A stretch of 64,000 nucleotides of DNA from Chitinophaga ginsengisegetis (GTDB lineage: Bacteria; Bacteroidota; Bacteroidia; Chitinophagales; Chitinophagaceae), in contig NZ_FUZZ01000001.1 of NCBI RefSeq assembly GCF_900168065.1, positions 124,001 through 188,000 on the forward strand, written 5' to 3'. Shown here in pieces: positions 26,128-36,000 of this stretch (its first letter is position 1; each line of letters opens with the position of its first letter). The position numbers and the translations under genes were made by a program. The notes under the pieces are model-generated. The model ran no database searches. It was not told the origin of the DNA and was given only the letters and a program-made list of their open reading frames with translations.

Positions 26128-27114
26128 ATGAGTCAACCAGAAACCAAGTACCTGCTGATCAATCCGGGGAAAAGAGTTTGCACAACGTATGAACAGGTGC
26201 CCGGCTACCTGCAGTCCCAACTGATCCCTAATGCCAAATGCTTTACTGATATTGATGAAAACGGGGTGATCATGGATCAGCAGATTCAACTCAACGAGTT
26301 ATCTGTCCATTACCACCTTGTTCATCTGAAACAGGGCGTGAAACTCACCACTGTAGCGCCGGACAAAGCCTGTTTAGCCGTTGGCATTTCAGGTTTTGCT
26401 GAAAATGCCGCCGCTTTTCCCATGAAAATGAAGCTGGCTAAAAGAGAAATGAATGTCCACCGTGGCGCTACCGATACCGCTACCCTGGTTACAGAAAAGG
26501 AATTTGTGATCAGCTTTCACATAAACCTTCACCTCCCGCTGGTAAAATATTTAGTGGCTGAATTTCCCCTGTTCAAAGTGCTGAACCTGAAAGAACCAAC
26601 GGTGGATAAACAGCCCGTGAAAAAAGCGCCACCCTATCATCTGAATGAAGTCAACTACCAGATCATGCACCGGATCCGGAGCTTTAAAGCAGTAGGCGAG
26701 GCCGCGGATGTTTTCTTCCGGCGCAATGCCATCGACTTTTACGCTACCTATCTCCGTTACCTGCAAGGTCCCCCCTCATTGATGCTGATGGAACACTACC
26801 GGGAGAAGCTGCGGGAAATAGCCGGTTATATTATTCATCATCCGGCGGAAGTGACCGACAAAGAAGCACTCTGCGACAGGTTTGGCGTAGCGCCGGAGTT
26901 CCTGGAAGCGCCATTTGAACAGGAACTCCTCATCACCGTGGAAGAACTCATCCTGCAGGAGAAAATGGCCTTTGTATTTAAAATGCTCATCGAAACAAAC
27001 CATACACTCACCCATATTGCCAGCCTCACCCAATATAGCGGCTGGGAAGAACTGTCAACGGAGTTTGAAAAATATTATAAATGCAATATCGCAGAATTGC
27101 GAACCGCACAATAA
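26128..27114 (+). CDS. Divergent AraC-like protein downstream of sigma/FecR
   Basis: The 328-residue soluble protein has an N-terminal sensing-type region (about 1-170) and a C-terminal all-helical part (about 215-328) that reads as a worn AraC/XylS double helix-turn-helix: a first unit around YREKLREIAGYIIHHPAEV and a second around NHTLTHIASLTQYSGW followed by LSTEFEKYYKCNIAEL in place of the usual F-x-R-x-F-K-K-x-x-G-x-x-P. Key arginines and the closing proline are missing, so DNA binding is uncertain. It lies 25 bp after fecR and should be on the same transcript. A link to sigma/anti-sigma signalling is inference from position. I do not recognise a named family beyond the AraC resemblance. 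Confidence 0.65.
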   Translation: MSQPETKYLLINPGKRVCTTYEQVPGYLQSQLIPNAKCFTDIDENGVIMDQQIQLNELSVHYHLVHLKQGVKLTTVAPDKACLAVGISGFAENAAAFPMKMKLAKREMNVHRGATDTATLVTEKEFVISFHINLHLPLVKYLVAEFPLFKVLNLKEPTVDKQPVKKAPPYHLNEVNYQIMHRIRSFKAVGEAADVFFRRNAIDFYATYLRYLQGPPSLMLMEHYREKLREIAGYIIHHPAEVTDKEALCDRFGVAPEFLEAPFEQELLITVEELILQEKMAFVFKMLIETNHTLTHIASLTQYSGWEELSTEFEKYYKCNIAELRTAQ

Positions 27115-27172
27115 CCCCTTACTTGTGGCCACCCGGCGGCAGCCATGCGCTGCTGCTGAGTGCCATATGGCA

Positions 27173-28060
27173 CTACTTCCCCGCAGACGGCAACTCCTTC
27201 AGTAATTCTTTTATAAACAGATCTGCCGCCTTTTTGTGATAAGTTTCCTTTTGCCAGATAATGTACGCCCTCCGCTGCAACTCTTTCCCTTCAATAGGAA
27301 TGGCCACCAGGTTTTTCCATCCCAGCAACGCTCTTTCATTGAGTAAAGTGGCCCAATGCCCCTTCTCTACCAGCGATAAAATAGAATGCACATCATTCAT
27401 TTCAATCTTTACCGCAGGCTGAATTTTATTCTTCTGTAATATCTCATCCAGCGAATCACGCGCGCTGAAACCGCGCGAAGCAAAGATCAGGTCCATGCCA
27501 TTCAAACTTTGCAGGTTGATCTTTTTTAATCCCGCCAGCTTATTCTTTTTAGACACCGCCACTACAATCCTGGAGCGGAACAGCTCCCGCGTTTCCAGGT
27601 CTTTGTAAAAAGCTTCCTGGTGAAAAGCCAGTACCAGGTCCAGCTCAGACGCACGCAGCTTGTTTTCCAGCTGCTCGGTGGTGCCGTATTCCACGTATAT
27701 TTTGATACCGGGATACTTCACCGGGAAAGTAGCCAGCGCCGGCAACAGGAACGAAGTAAAGGCATACGTAACACCTATACGTAATTCGCCGCTCAGCATA
27801 TTCTGCAGATCCTGGATGGCCTGTTTACCTTTCTCTACATCGAGCAGGATCTGGCGGGCATGCAGCAGGAAAACCCCGCCTGCCTCTGTAAGATGAACAT
27901 GCTTGCCGATCCGGTCGAACAACAACATGCCCAGTTCATTTTCCAACTGCTTGATTTGCTGCGATAACGTAGACTGGGTAATGTACAACGTCGCTGCCGC
28001 TTCTGTAAAATGCGCCATTTCTGCGGCCTTCACGAAATACATCAGTTGACGGAGTTCCAT
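27173..28060 (-). CDS. LysR-type transcription regulator
   Basis: The 295 residues carry the standard LTTR layout: winged helix (1-60, MELRQLMYFVKAAEMAHFTE, then LYITQSTLSQQIKQLENELG as recognition helix), linker helix (about 60-90) and a periplasmic-binding-protein-like effector domain (90-290) with LRIGVTYAFTSFLLPAL at the effector cleft. The effector is unknown. The gene is divergent from an MFS exporter across a 117-bp gap with a TATTT-N3-AAATA site, so the usual LysR arrangement of activating the adjoining gene and repressing itself is likely. Confidence 0.94.
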   Translation of the reverse strand: MELRQLMYFVKAAEMAHFTEAAATLYITQSTLSQQIKQLENELGMLLFDRIGKHVHLTEAGGVFLLHARQILLDVEKGKQAIQDLQNMLSGELRIGVTYAFTSFLLPALATFPVKYPGIKIYVEYGTTEQLENKLRASELDLVLAFHQEAFYKDLETRELFRSRIVVAVSKKNKLAGLKKINLQSLNGMDLIFASRGFSARDSLDEILQKNKIQPAVKIEMNDVHSILSLVEKGHWATLLNERALLGWKNLVAIPIEGKELQRRAYIIWQKETYHKKAADLFIKELLKELPSAGK

Positions 28061-28100
28061 ACACTAATCGTTTTTACCAATGGATATCATTAAAACAATC

Positions 28101-28115
28101 TATTTCACAAATATA
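28101..28115. promoter_or_regulatory. LysR box and overlapping lysR -7 element
   Basis: TATTTCACAAATA (28101-28113) is a perfect 13-bp inverted repeat with the T-N11-A form of LysR sites. It overlaps TATATTTG on the minus strand (28108-28115), a match to TAnnTTTG that faces lysR, so binding would block lysR transcription. Confidence 0.65.
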
Positions 28116-28177
28116 CTTCTCTTACCGAAATTTGCACCAGTTTAATAACGGATCAATACCCTAAATATGATTTTCAG

Positions 28178-29425
28178 ATGGATGCTTTTCGTGCTTTAAA
28201 ATCCCGGAATTTCCGGTTATTCTTCTACGGACAATCAGTTTCACTCATAGGTACCTGGATGCAAAAAACAGCCGTATGCTGGCTGGTATACCGTCTCACT
28301 AACTCCGCAGTGCTGCTGGGCGTGGTGAGCTTTGTAAGTTTAATTCCTTCCCTGCTCCTGTCGCCGTACGCAGGTAGTTATATCGACCGGCACAACCGGT
28401 ACCGGATCCTGATGATCACCCAGATCATTTCCATGCTGCAGGCAGGCGTGCTGGCGCTCATGATCCTGCTGCGTTACTACAATATACCAGGCATCATTTT
28501 CCTGTCGCTGGTACAAGGCGTTATCAATGCCTTTGACGTTACCTGCCGCCAATCGCTGATGGTGGAAATGGTAGAAAAAAGAGAAGACCTTCCCAACGCC
28601 ATTGCGCTCAATTCCACGATGGCCAACTTTGCCCGGATCGCGGGACCAGCGCTGGCAGGGATAATCCTGAGTACTTTCGGTGAAGACATCTGCTTTGTGA
28701 GCAATTTCCTGAGCTATGTACCGGTGCTGATTTCTTTGTGGATGATGAAAATTGTGCTGCCGCCCGTTCTCCGGTCCGACCAGAGCATTTGGGCCGAACT
28801 GAAGGAAGGTTTTCATTATATCGCGGGCGATAAGGACCTGTCGTCGCTCCTGCTGATGCTTTCAGCCAGCAGCCTGTTTGTGATCCCTTTTAATACCCTG
28901 ATGCCGGTATTTGCCAAAGATATTTTCAACGGCGACGCCAAAACATTCAGCTGGTTTGAAAGCGCTGCCGGTCTTGGTTCTATCGCGTCCGCCATTTACA
29001 TGGCGAAACTCAAACCGGGAAAAGACCTGGTAAAGATCCTGGTTACGGCCAGCCTTATTTTTTCATTGAGCGTGTTACTATTGTCCCTGTCGGGGTGGCT
29101 GCCGCTGGCACTGGTATTTATGGCGCTTTCCGGTGTGGGTATGATGGCACAAACGTCGTCTATTAACACTTATATTCAAACGCATGCCATACCCACCATG
29201 CGCGCAAGGGCCATCAGTTATTATATCATGGCTTTCCAGGGGATCATTCCTGTGGGTAGTTTGCTCACCGGCCTGCTGGCGCATTTTATTGGTCCGAGGT
29301 TAACGGTATTTGTAGCGGGGTTGGCGGGCGCCGTGGCTACTGTCGTCTTTGTATATTATCGTAAAAAACTACGCATTCAACACTACGAAATACAGGGAGA
29401 TAATCGCGCCGGCGTAGCGGCATAA
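28178..29425 (+). CDS. MFS exporter, EntS-like (MFS_3) type
   Basis: A 415-residue membrane protein with about 12 transmembrane helices. The start FRALKSRNFRLFFYGQSVSLIGTWM and YAGSYIDRHNRYRILM (motif A-like) are typical of the EntS/MFS_3 group, which exports enterobactin-like siderophores or macrolide-type drugs. ALNSTMANFARIAGPALAGI is a second conserved segment. The substrate is unknown. The divergent lysR is the probable regulator. A siderophore-type TonB receptor is convergent immediately downstream, so siderophore traffic is possible but not shown. Confidence 0.88.
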   Translation: MDAFRALKSRNFRLFFYGQSVSLIGTWMQKTAVCWLVYRLTNSAVLLGVVSFVSLIPSLLLSPYAGSYIDRHNRYRILMITQIISMLQAGVLALMILLRYYNIPGIIFLSLVQGVINAFDVTCRQSLMVEMVEKREDLPNAIALNSTMANFARIAGPALAGIILSTFGEDICFVSNFLSYVPVLISLWMMKIVLPPVLRSDQSIWAELKEGFHYIAGDKDLSSLLLMLSASSLFVIPFNTLMPVFAKDIFNGDAKTFSWFESAAGLGSIASAIYMAKLKPGKDLVKILVTASLIFSLSVLLLSLSGWLPLALVFMALSGVGMMAQTSSINTYIQTHAIPTMRARAISYYIMAFQGIIPVGSLLTGLLAHFIGPRLTVFVAGLAGAVATVVFVYYRKKLRIQHYEIQGDNRAGVAA

Positions 29426-29430
29426 ACGAA

Positions 29431-29464
29431 AAGCCTGAACTGTGATGATATACAGCCCAGGCTT
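29431..29464. terminator. Bidirectional terminator between the exporter and TonB receptor
   Basis: AAGCCTG (29431-29437) pairs with CAGGCTT (29458-29464), and an inner CTGT / ACAG adds to the stem. T-rich sequence follows on the right and A-rich sequence precedes on the left, so it can serve both convergent genes. Confidence 0.75.
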
Positions 29465-29472
29465 CTTCTTTA

Positions 29473-31908
29473 TTAAAACTTAAACGACAAACTTCCGGTA
29501 AAACTTCTCAGCTTCTGCGGATTCACAGTAGTATAACCGATCCAGTAGTGCTTATCGGTAATGTTATCCATTTTAACCGCCACCCGGAAACGGGGCTGAT
29601 CGTAGAAAATGCTGCCGTTTAACACGGTGTACGATGGTAATATAAAAGTGCCGACTGTTCTGTCGTTCACTATCTTATTATCACTGGCATAATTACCACC
29701 AAATCCAAAACCAAGACCGTCGGCTACGCCGGCGGATATACGATAACTGAGCCAGAGGTTAGCTACAGAAGGCGCACCAGCAGTGCCGGGACGCATTCCT
29801 TCCACATCTTTGGCTGCTGCTTCATATTTGGAATCATTGTAGGCAAAACCAGCCACAATGTTAAAGCCCTGGAAAGGATTCGCAATTACTTCTGCCTCAA
29901 ACCCTTTACTCACCTGTGTTCCATCCTGTACAGAAAAATTGGGGTTCGCCAAATCCGGACGAAGTACATCTTTTACTTTGATATTGTAGTAACTGAGCGT
30001 ACTGTTGATACGGCCATTTAACAACTGTAACTTCACGCCGCCTTCCAGCTGGTTGGCCTGTTCCGGCTTAAACGCTTTACCCGCAGCACTCGTACCCACC
30101 TGGTTGGTAAACCCGTTCTGATAGTTACCGAATATGGAGATCCGGTCTTTTAAAGGCTCATACACGATTCCCAGTTTTGGAGAGAAAGCCGTTTGGTTAT
30201 AACCTCCTTCATAAATGCCTTTTACATCATTGTAGCTGCCTTTATTATCAAAATAATCCACGCGGAGAGCAGCCATGATCATCAGGTTGTCGGTCAGGTT
30301 CAACATATCCGATATGTATGCGCTGTAGGTATTGGTAAGATTCCTGATAGGGAAAGTAAATGCCAGGCCGTGGTTGGCATACAAGGTATCCATGTTACGG
30401 CGGTTAAAATTGGAATACGTTGGAATATCGCCGTGAGAAGGAATGGTATCATAAGTGCCGCCACCGAAGAACTGGTTGGCATTATGATGGAAGTAATCCA
30501 ATCCGCCTACGAAACGGTTTCTCAGGCTGCCGATCCTGAAATCTCCATTGAAGTTCTGTTGTATTTCCAGGATGCCGTCTCTGCTGTTATCCGTAAACTG
30601 GTCGTTACGAGAAATATAGTTACTTCCTTTGGCGCCGGCCACCCCGGTAGCTGCGGCATCAGACAGGAGATAAAAATAGGGAGAAGGACCGTCTGAAAAG
30701 CTGTTGGTAGAACTGATGTTGGTGCTCATGGTCCACTGGTCAGACAACTTGTACTTCATCTGCCCGAAAATATTGGTATTACGGGAAGTCTGGTACAGGT
30801 CATTCTTAACGTAAGCGCGTTTATAATCTATTTTCAGTTCATCCGCGCGGTTGGTGCCCAGGTCTGCTATTGGCTGCATATAAGGGAAGAAAAACACACC
30901 CAGACCGGTATTCTGCCCGGTGGAGTATTCCGCGTCGAAGAGGAATGACAAACGGTCATTAACCCGGTAGGACAAGCTGGGCGCAAAGGAAAAATTCTTG
31001 TTAAAGCCATAATCCTGCCAGCTGCCTTCGTAGTTATAAGCGGTATTGATTCTCAGCAATACATCCTTTTCCTTGTCCAGCGGCGTGTTTACATCAGCGC
31101 TTATGCGGTTAAAGCCGTAGCTGCCTATCGCATAGGTAACATCTCCGCCGAAATGGTCGTAAGGCTTTTTGGTAACGCGGTTAATGAGGCCGCCGTAGGA
31201 AGTGAGGCTGTTACCAAACAACGTAGCGGATGGTCCTTTGATGACTTCTACCTGTTCCAGGTTATACGCATCAATTTTAGCGGTCACATTACCTGCCAGG
31301 CCATTACGCAGTTTACTCTGCGTAATAAAGCCACGGAGGTTATAATAACCGCCACCATCGCCGCCTCTGCCGGTGGCGTCCCACATGCGGGTAAGACCGG
31401 GGGCATTTTTCAGTGCATCATCCACCGAAAAAATTACCTGTTGCTGTAAGAGATCTTTTGTGATGGTGCTGTATACCTGCGGGTTTTCCAGGTTCTTCAG
31501 CGGCATTTTTGCCACATCGTAGCTGGATGTTCTGATGAGTTTATTATGGTTACCGGTTACCACCACTTCTTTAAGGGCTTTGCTGGTAACGGCCAGCTGC
31601 AGCCTGATGTTGGTGGTTTTCCCGGCATTTACCACCACCTGTTCTTCTATCGGTGTATAGCCCATCAGGGTTACCGTGAGGTGATAGCTACCCGGTTTAA
31701 TACGGCTAAATACAAAAGATCCATCCGTTTCTGATATAACGGTTTCATTGATTTCCTGTAAAACGATGACTACATCGCTGGCTGGCTTACCATCTGTGGT
31801 TACCACTTTTCCCCTGATGGTACCAGCATTCTCCTCTTCTGCCCGCAGGCATACGGGTGAAAAAAGGAATGCTATTAATGAAAAAAATAAGCCGGTTTGC
31901 CTGATCAT
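29473..31908 (-). CDS. TonB-dependent siderophore-type receptor
   Basis: The start at 31908 gives 811 residues with a signal peptide ending near VCLRAEE. A carboxypeptidase-regulatory-like domain follows (about 24-105, GTIRGKVVTTDGKPASDVVI), then the plug (ALKNAPGLTRM, YYNLRGFITQ, LEQVEVIKGPSATLFGNS, GGLINRVTKKP) and a 22-strand barrel. The plug motifs are of the FhuA/ferrichrome-siderophore receptor type and not SusC, and no SusD gene adjoins. It moves iron-siderophore or a similar ligand through the outer membrane. No STN domain is present. A GH43 gene lies 91 bp upstream on the same strand. Confidence 0.92.
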   Translation of the reverse strand: MIRQTGLFFSLIAFLFSPVCLRAEEENAGTIRGKVVTTDGKPASDVVIVLQEINETVISETDGSFVFSRIKPGSYHLTVTLMGYTPIEEQVVVNAGKTTNIRLQLAVTSKALKEVVVTGNHNKLIRTSSYDVAKMPLKNLENPQVYSTITKDLLQQQVIFSVDDALKNAPGLTRMWDATGRGGDGGGYYNLRGFITQSKLRNGLAGNVTAKIDAYNLEQVEVIKGPSATLFGNSLTSYGGLINRVTKKPYDHFGGDVTYAIGSYGFNRISADVNTPLDKEKDVLLRINTAYNYEGSWQDYGFNKNFSFAPSLSYRVNDRLSFLFDAEYSTGQNTGLGVFFFPYMQPIADLGTNRADELKIDYKRAYVKNDLYQTSRNTNIFGQMKYKLSDQWTMSTNISSTNSFSDGPSPYFYLLSDAAATGVAGAKGSNYISRNDQFTDNSRDGILEIQQNFNGDFRIGSLRNRFVGGLDYFHHNANQFFGGGTYDTIPSHGDIPTYSNFNRRNMDTLYANHGLAFTFPIRNLTNTYSAYISDMLNLTDNLMIMAALRVDYFDNKGSYNDVKGIYEGGYNQTAFSPKLGIVYEPLKDRISIFGNYQNGFTNQVGTSAAGKAFKPEQANQLEGGVKLQLLNGRINSTLSYYNIKVKDVLRPDLANPNFSVQDGTQVSKGFEAEVIANPFQGFNIVAGFAYNDSKYEAAAKDVEGMRPGTAGAPSVANLWLSYRISAGVADGLGFGFGGNYASDNKIVNDRTVGTFILPSYTVLNGSIFYDQPRFRVAVKMDNITDKHYWIGYTTVNPQKLRSFTGSLSFKF

Positions 31909-31999
31909 ATTTTGCTTTTTTTGATGGTGCAAAATTGGAGCAGACAAGACCGGCAAGATAATCGTATCCGGAATTTTATTTACGCGATAGGGAAATTGT

Positions 32000-32983
32000 T
32001 TAATGTATCACCGCTTTGGTAACGCCTTCGCGGGTGATTTTCACTGGCTTGATATAACCGTCTTTATCAAAATACATCCGGTCAATGCAGGTTTCACGGG
32101 AGTTAGCCGCTTTTTCTGTTAACGGCCGGCGGTGATAAACAATATACCAGCGGTTTTCCTTTGGAATGCCGATTACCGAGTGATGACCGGCGCCGGTGGC
32201 AATAGTGGCATCCTGTTCCAGGATCTTCCCGATCCTTTTGAACGGACCCATCGGGGAATCAGCGATGGCGTAGGCTACGCTGTAGTCGGGGCCTGTCCAG
32301 CCGCCTTCAGACCACATGAAATAATACTTACCATCTTTTTTGAACATAGTAGGTCCTTCCACATATTTTTCGGGAGTGATTTCTTTAAAGGTAGTGCCGT
32401 CTGCAAAGGGAATAAAGCCGGTTAAATCGGGCTTCAGCTGTGCAATATTGCAATGTCCCCATCCGCCGTAGATCAGGTAGTACTTACCATCGCTGTCGTG
32501 GAATACATACTGATCAATAGGCTGCGCCTTGTTGATGATCTTATCTACCAATGGTTTGCCGAGATAGTCTTTAAACGGACCGGCAGGATTATCAGCCACC
32601 GCTACACCGATCCCCCCTGTTTCCTCATTGCTTTGTATGTCGTTGGCGCCAAAGAACAGGTAATACTTTTGCGCAATTTCTATTATCGACGGCGCCCATA
32701 CGGCACGTTTCGCCCATTTTATGGAAGCAGTGTCGAGGATGCGCGGATGCTTTGTCCACGTAACCAGGTCGGGCGATGAGAAAGCATCGAAGAACACCTG
32801 CTTTTCGTAAGCAGCAGAATAAGTAGGATAAATCCAGTACTCCTTACCAAATAGCACTCCCTCCGGATCGGCGTACCAGCCTGGGAATACAGGGTTTCCG
32901 GATAACTTGTCCAGCTTTTTCTGCTGGGCCATTGTAACGTGCGTACTTCCTGCGAGCAACAACAGGGCTATCAATCTTTTCAT
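32000..32983 (-). CDS. Family 43-like glycoside hydrolase
   Basis: The ATG at 32983 gives 327 residues with a signal peptide ending THVTMAQ, so the enzyme is exported. The five-bladed propeller of GH43 is recognisable by its three acids: D39 in PGWYADPEG (base), D157 in QPIDQYVF (pKa modulator) and E209 in YVEGPTMF (acid), plus RAVWAPSI and GHHSVIG. Members cut arabinose or xylose linkages in plant glycans (arabinanases, alpha-L-arabinofuranosidases, beta-xylosidases); the exact specificity cannot be set. It is not linked to a SusCD pair; a siderophore-type receptor gene follows downstream. Confidence 0.9.
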   Translation of the reverse strand: MKRLIALLLLAGSTHVTMAQQKKLDKLSGNPVFPGWYADPEGVLFGKEYWIYPTYSAAYEKQVFFDAFSSPDLVTWTKHPRILDTASIKWAKRAVWAPSIIEIAQKYYLFFGANDIQSNEETGGIGVAVADNPAGPFKDYLGKPLVDKIINKAQPIDQYVFHDSDGKYYLIYGGWGHCNIAQLKPDLTGFIPFADGTTFKEITPEKYVEGPTMFKKDGKYYFMWSEGGWTGPDYSVAYAIADSPMGPFKRIGKILEQDATIATGAGHHSVIGIPKENRWYIVYHRRPLTEKAANSRETCIDRMYFDKDGYIKPVKITREGVTKAVIH

Positions 32984-33097
32984 GTAACCAGATTTTTTAT
33001 GAATCGTTAAAAATAATAAAAATCGCACGCCGTTCTTAAGAGATAACAAATTTCTGCTATATTTTTTCATAATTTTATCGTTCAGAAAGGCATTTAC

Positions 33098-36000
33098 ATG
33101 AAGCGGGGAAAAAAAATAATCAGGCTGTTCCTGGTCATTACGGGTATTTTTTTATTGGTGATGACAATAGCCGGGGGTATCTTATACAGCCAACAGGAGC
33201 GGCTCACGCAGATGGCGGTGAAGGAGTTGAATAAGCAGTTTGCGGGAGAGCTGGTCATCACAAAAAGTAGTATTTCTCCATTCAGCAACTTCCCATATAT
33301 TTCTATTGCCCTCCACGACGTTCGTTTTTTTGCAGATAAAAAGATGCAGGGGCAACCACTGTACCAGGTAGAACGCCTGTACGTGGGCTTCAGCTTACCG
33401 GATATCCTCCGGCAACATTACAACGCCCGCATTATTGCGCTGGCCAACGGACGGGTGCATGTAGCCCGTTATGCCAACGGCGACGTGGATCTGATCAAAG
33501 CCCATGAATTTAAAAGCAGCGGCCCCGCTACACCGGCCGATTCCAGTGAGGATCTCAGCCTGGATCTCAAAAAAATAATCCTGAAAAATATTGATGTCAC
33601 TTACGTCGACGGCGCATCCGGTTTGAAAGTGAATACCCATATAGATAAGATCAAAACAGCTTTCTCTATGGATTCGGCCCGTATCGCCATCGATATGGAC
33701 AGTAAGCTGGAAATAGATATTACCGGAAAAACAGATACCACGCTCTTCCGGCACAAACAACTGAACTTTAAACTGGCTGCTGTTTACGACAAGCAAAAAA
33801 AACAACTGACCTTACCTCCCGGCACCATCCGGCTGGAACAAGCCTCGCTGCAACTGCAGGGAGTAGTGAGTGAACATTATGCAGACCTGAAGGTAAAAGG
33901 CGATAAGCCGGATCTGAACCTCCTGCTGGCAATGGTGCCCGCAGACGTAGCCGCGATGCTGGAAAAATACCGCCACGATGGCCGCGTATTTTTCGATGGC
34001 ATCATCAAAGGCGCCATTGGAAAAGGCGTCATGCCTTTGATGGAGTTTAATTTTGGCTGCGAAAATGTATGGTTCCAGAATAAGAAAATTGACCGGAAAG
34101 TAGACCAGCTGGGCTTTAAAGGATTTTATACCAACGGCGCCGCACACAACCTGCAAACATCCGAACTGCATATCCTGAACTTCAACGCCAAACCGGGAAG
34201 CGGCGTGTTCAAAGGTAACTTCGTGATGAAAAATTTCACCGACCCGCAAATCCTGATGCAGTTATATTCTGAACTGAACCTTCGCTTTGTAGGGGAATTC
34301 CTCGGCATTAAAGACCTGGAACAGATCAGCGGTGAAATAAAGCTGAACATGAACTTCCGGGAAATAGTGGATATGCGGATACCGGAGGAAAGCCTGGCTA
34401 AACTGAAAGACGGCGTGCAAAGTGAACTCACGGTTAAAAATCTTGAATTCCGCATTCCCGGCTATCACCTGCCGGTGCGCAATATGAATGTGCATGCGCA
34501 AATTGAGCAGGGACGGTTACACCTTGATTCCATTGCTTTTCGTATAGGCAGCTCCGATATACTGGCGCAGGGCGCCATCAGTGATGTACCGGCGCTGTTT
34601 CACCAGCAGAATAAACCCGTAGCTGTAAACTTCAGCGCTTCCAGCAAGCGTTTGCAACTGGGAGAATTATATAAGTTTGATTCCACCCATCCCATCTTAT
34701 CCAAAGAAGTAATTACCGGGTTTAACATTGGCCTGGCGTTTGAAACATCTGTAAAAGAATTGCTACACCCCAATCCTTTGCCCAAAGGGACTTTCAAAGT
34801 AGAGAAGCTGTATGCAAAATTCCAGCAGTATCCGCACGCCCTGCACGATTTTAATGCAGCGGTGATGATCAACGACACCAGTTTACGGGTAACTAATTTT
34901 AGTGGAAACATCGACAGCACCAGCTTTGCTTTCAAAGGAAGGTTAAATAATTATCTCATCTGGTTTGATAAAATTAAAAAAGGAAACACCGAAGTGGCAT
35001 TCGACTTTAAGTCGGACCGCCTCGCAGTGAATGACCTCATCAGTGAACGTGGCCATAAATTTATTCCGCAGGGATATTGGTATGAAGAAGCCAACAACGT
35101 ATGGCTGCGGAGTAAAATGAGTATAAAATATGATACTGTTTTTAAAAAGATAGATGCCCGCATCGCCAATATTTCCGGCACACTGAAACAACATCCTATT
35201 AAAGTGGAAAATGTAACCGGCCGTATACGCTACGGTCATAACCGCTTTATTGTGGTGGATACGCTTACCGGTAAAGTAGGCCGTACCGATTTCAACCTGA
35301 ACATGCGTTATGCTACCGGTAAAAGTAAACGCCAGTTAAAACGCAGCAATTACTTCCGGTTCAAATCTGATATGCTGGACATTGATGAGCTGATGAACTA
35401 TGATTTCAGCGAACACCCCGTAGCCACTAACGCACCGGCGCGACGTACCACGGTAAAAGAAAATGATTCGCTCCATGCCACCGGCTTCAACGTATTCAAT
35501 ATTCCTTTTTCAGAATTTGAAACACAGGTGGATGTAAAGAAGATCAAATACAAAAAGCTGTGGCTGAAAAATGTGCTTGCCAATATTCACATGCGGGAAG
35601 ACCAGAAAATAAAGGTAGATACCATTGCCATGAATATTGCAGGCGGGCATATTGCCATGCGTGGCATGTTCAATGCTGCTGATCCAAAGAAGCTGTATTT
35701 CCGGAGCGGGATCTATCTCAAAAATGTAGACATCTCCAAAATGCTCATCAAGTTTGATAACTTCGGGCAGGACTTTGTGCTCAACAACAACCTGAAAGGT
35801 ATACTGAGCGGAAGTATCAAAAGTTATGTACGCATGCATCCCGATCTTACGCCGGTGCTGAGTGAAACGGAATCGCAGATGGATATTGAAATTACCAATG
35901 GCACCCTGCTGGACTTTGGTCCTATGCAGGCAATGGCGGGTTACTTCAAAGACAAGAACCTCCGCATGGTACGCTTTGATACACTCCGCAACAAGCTAAC

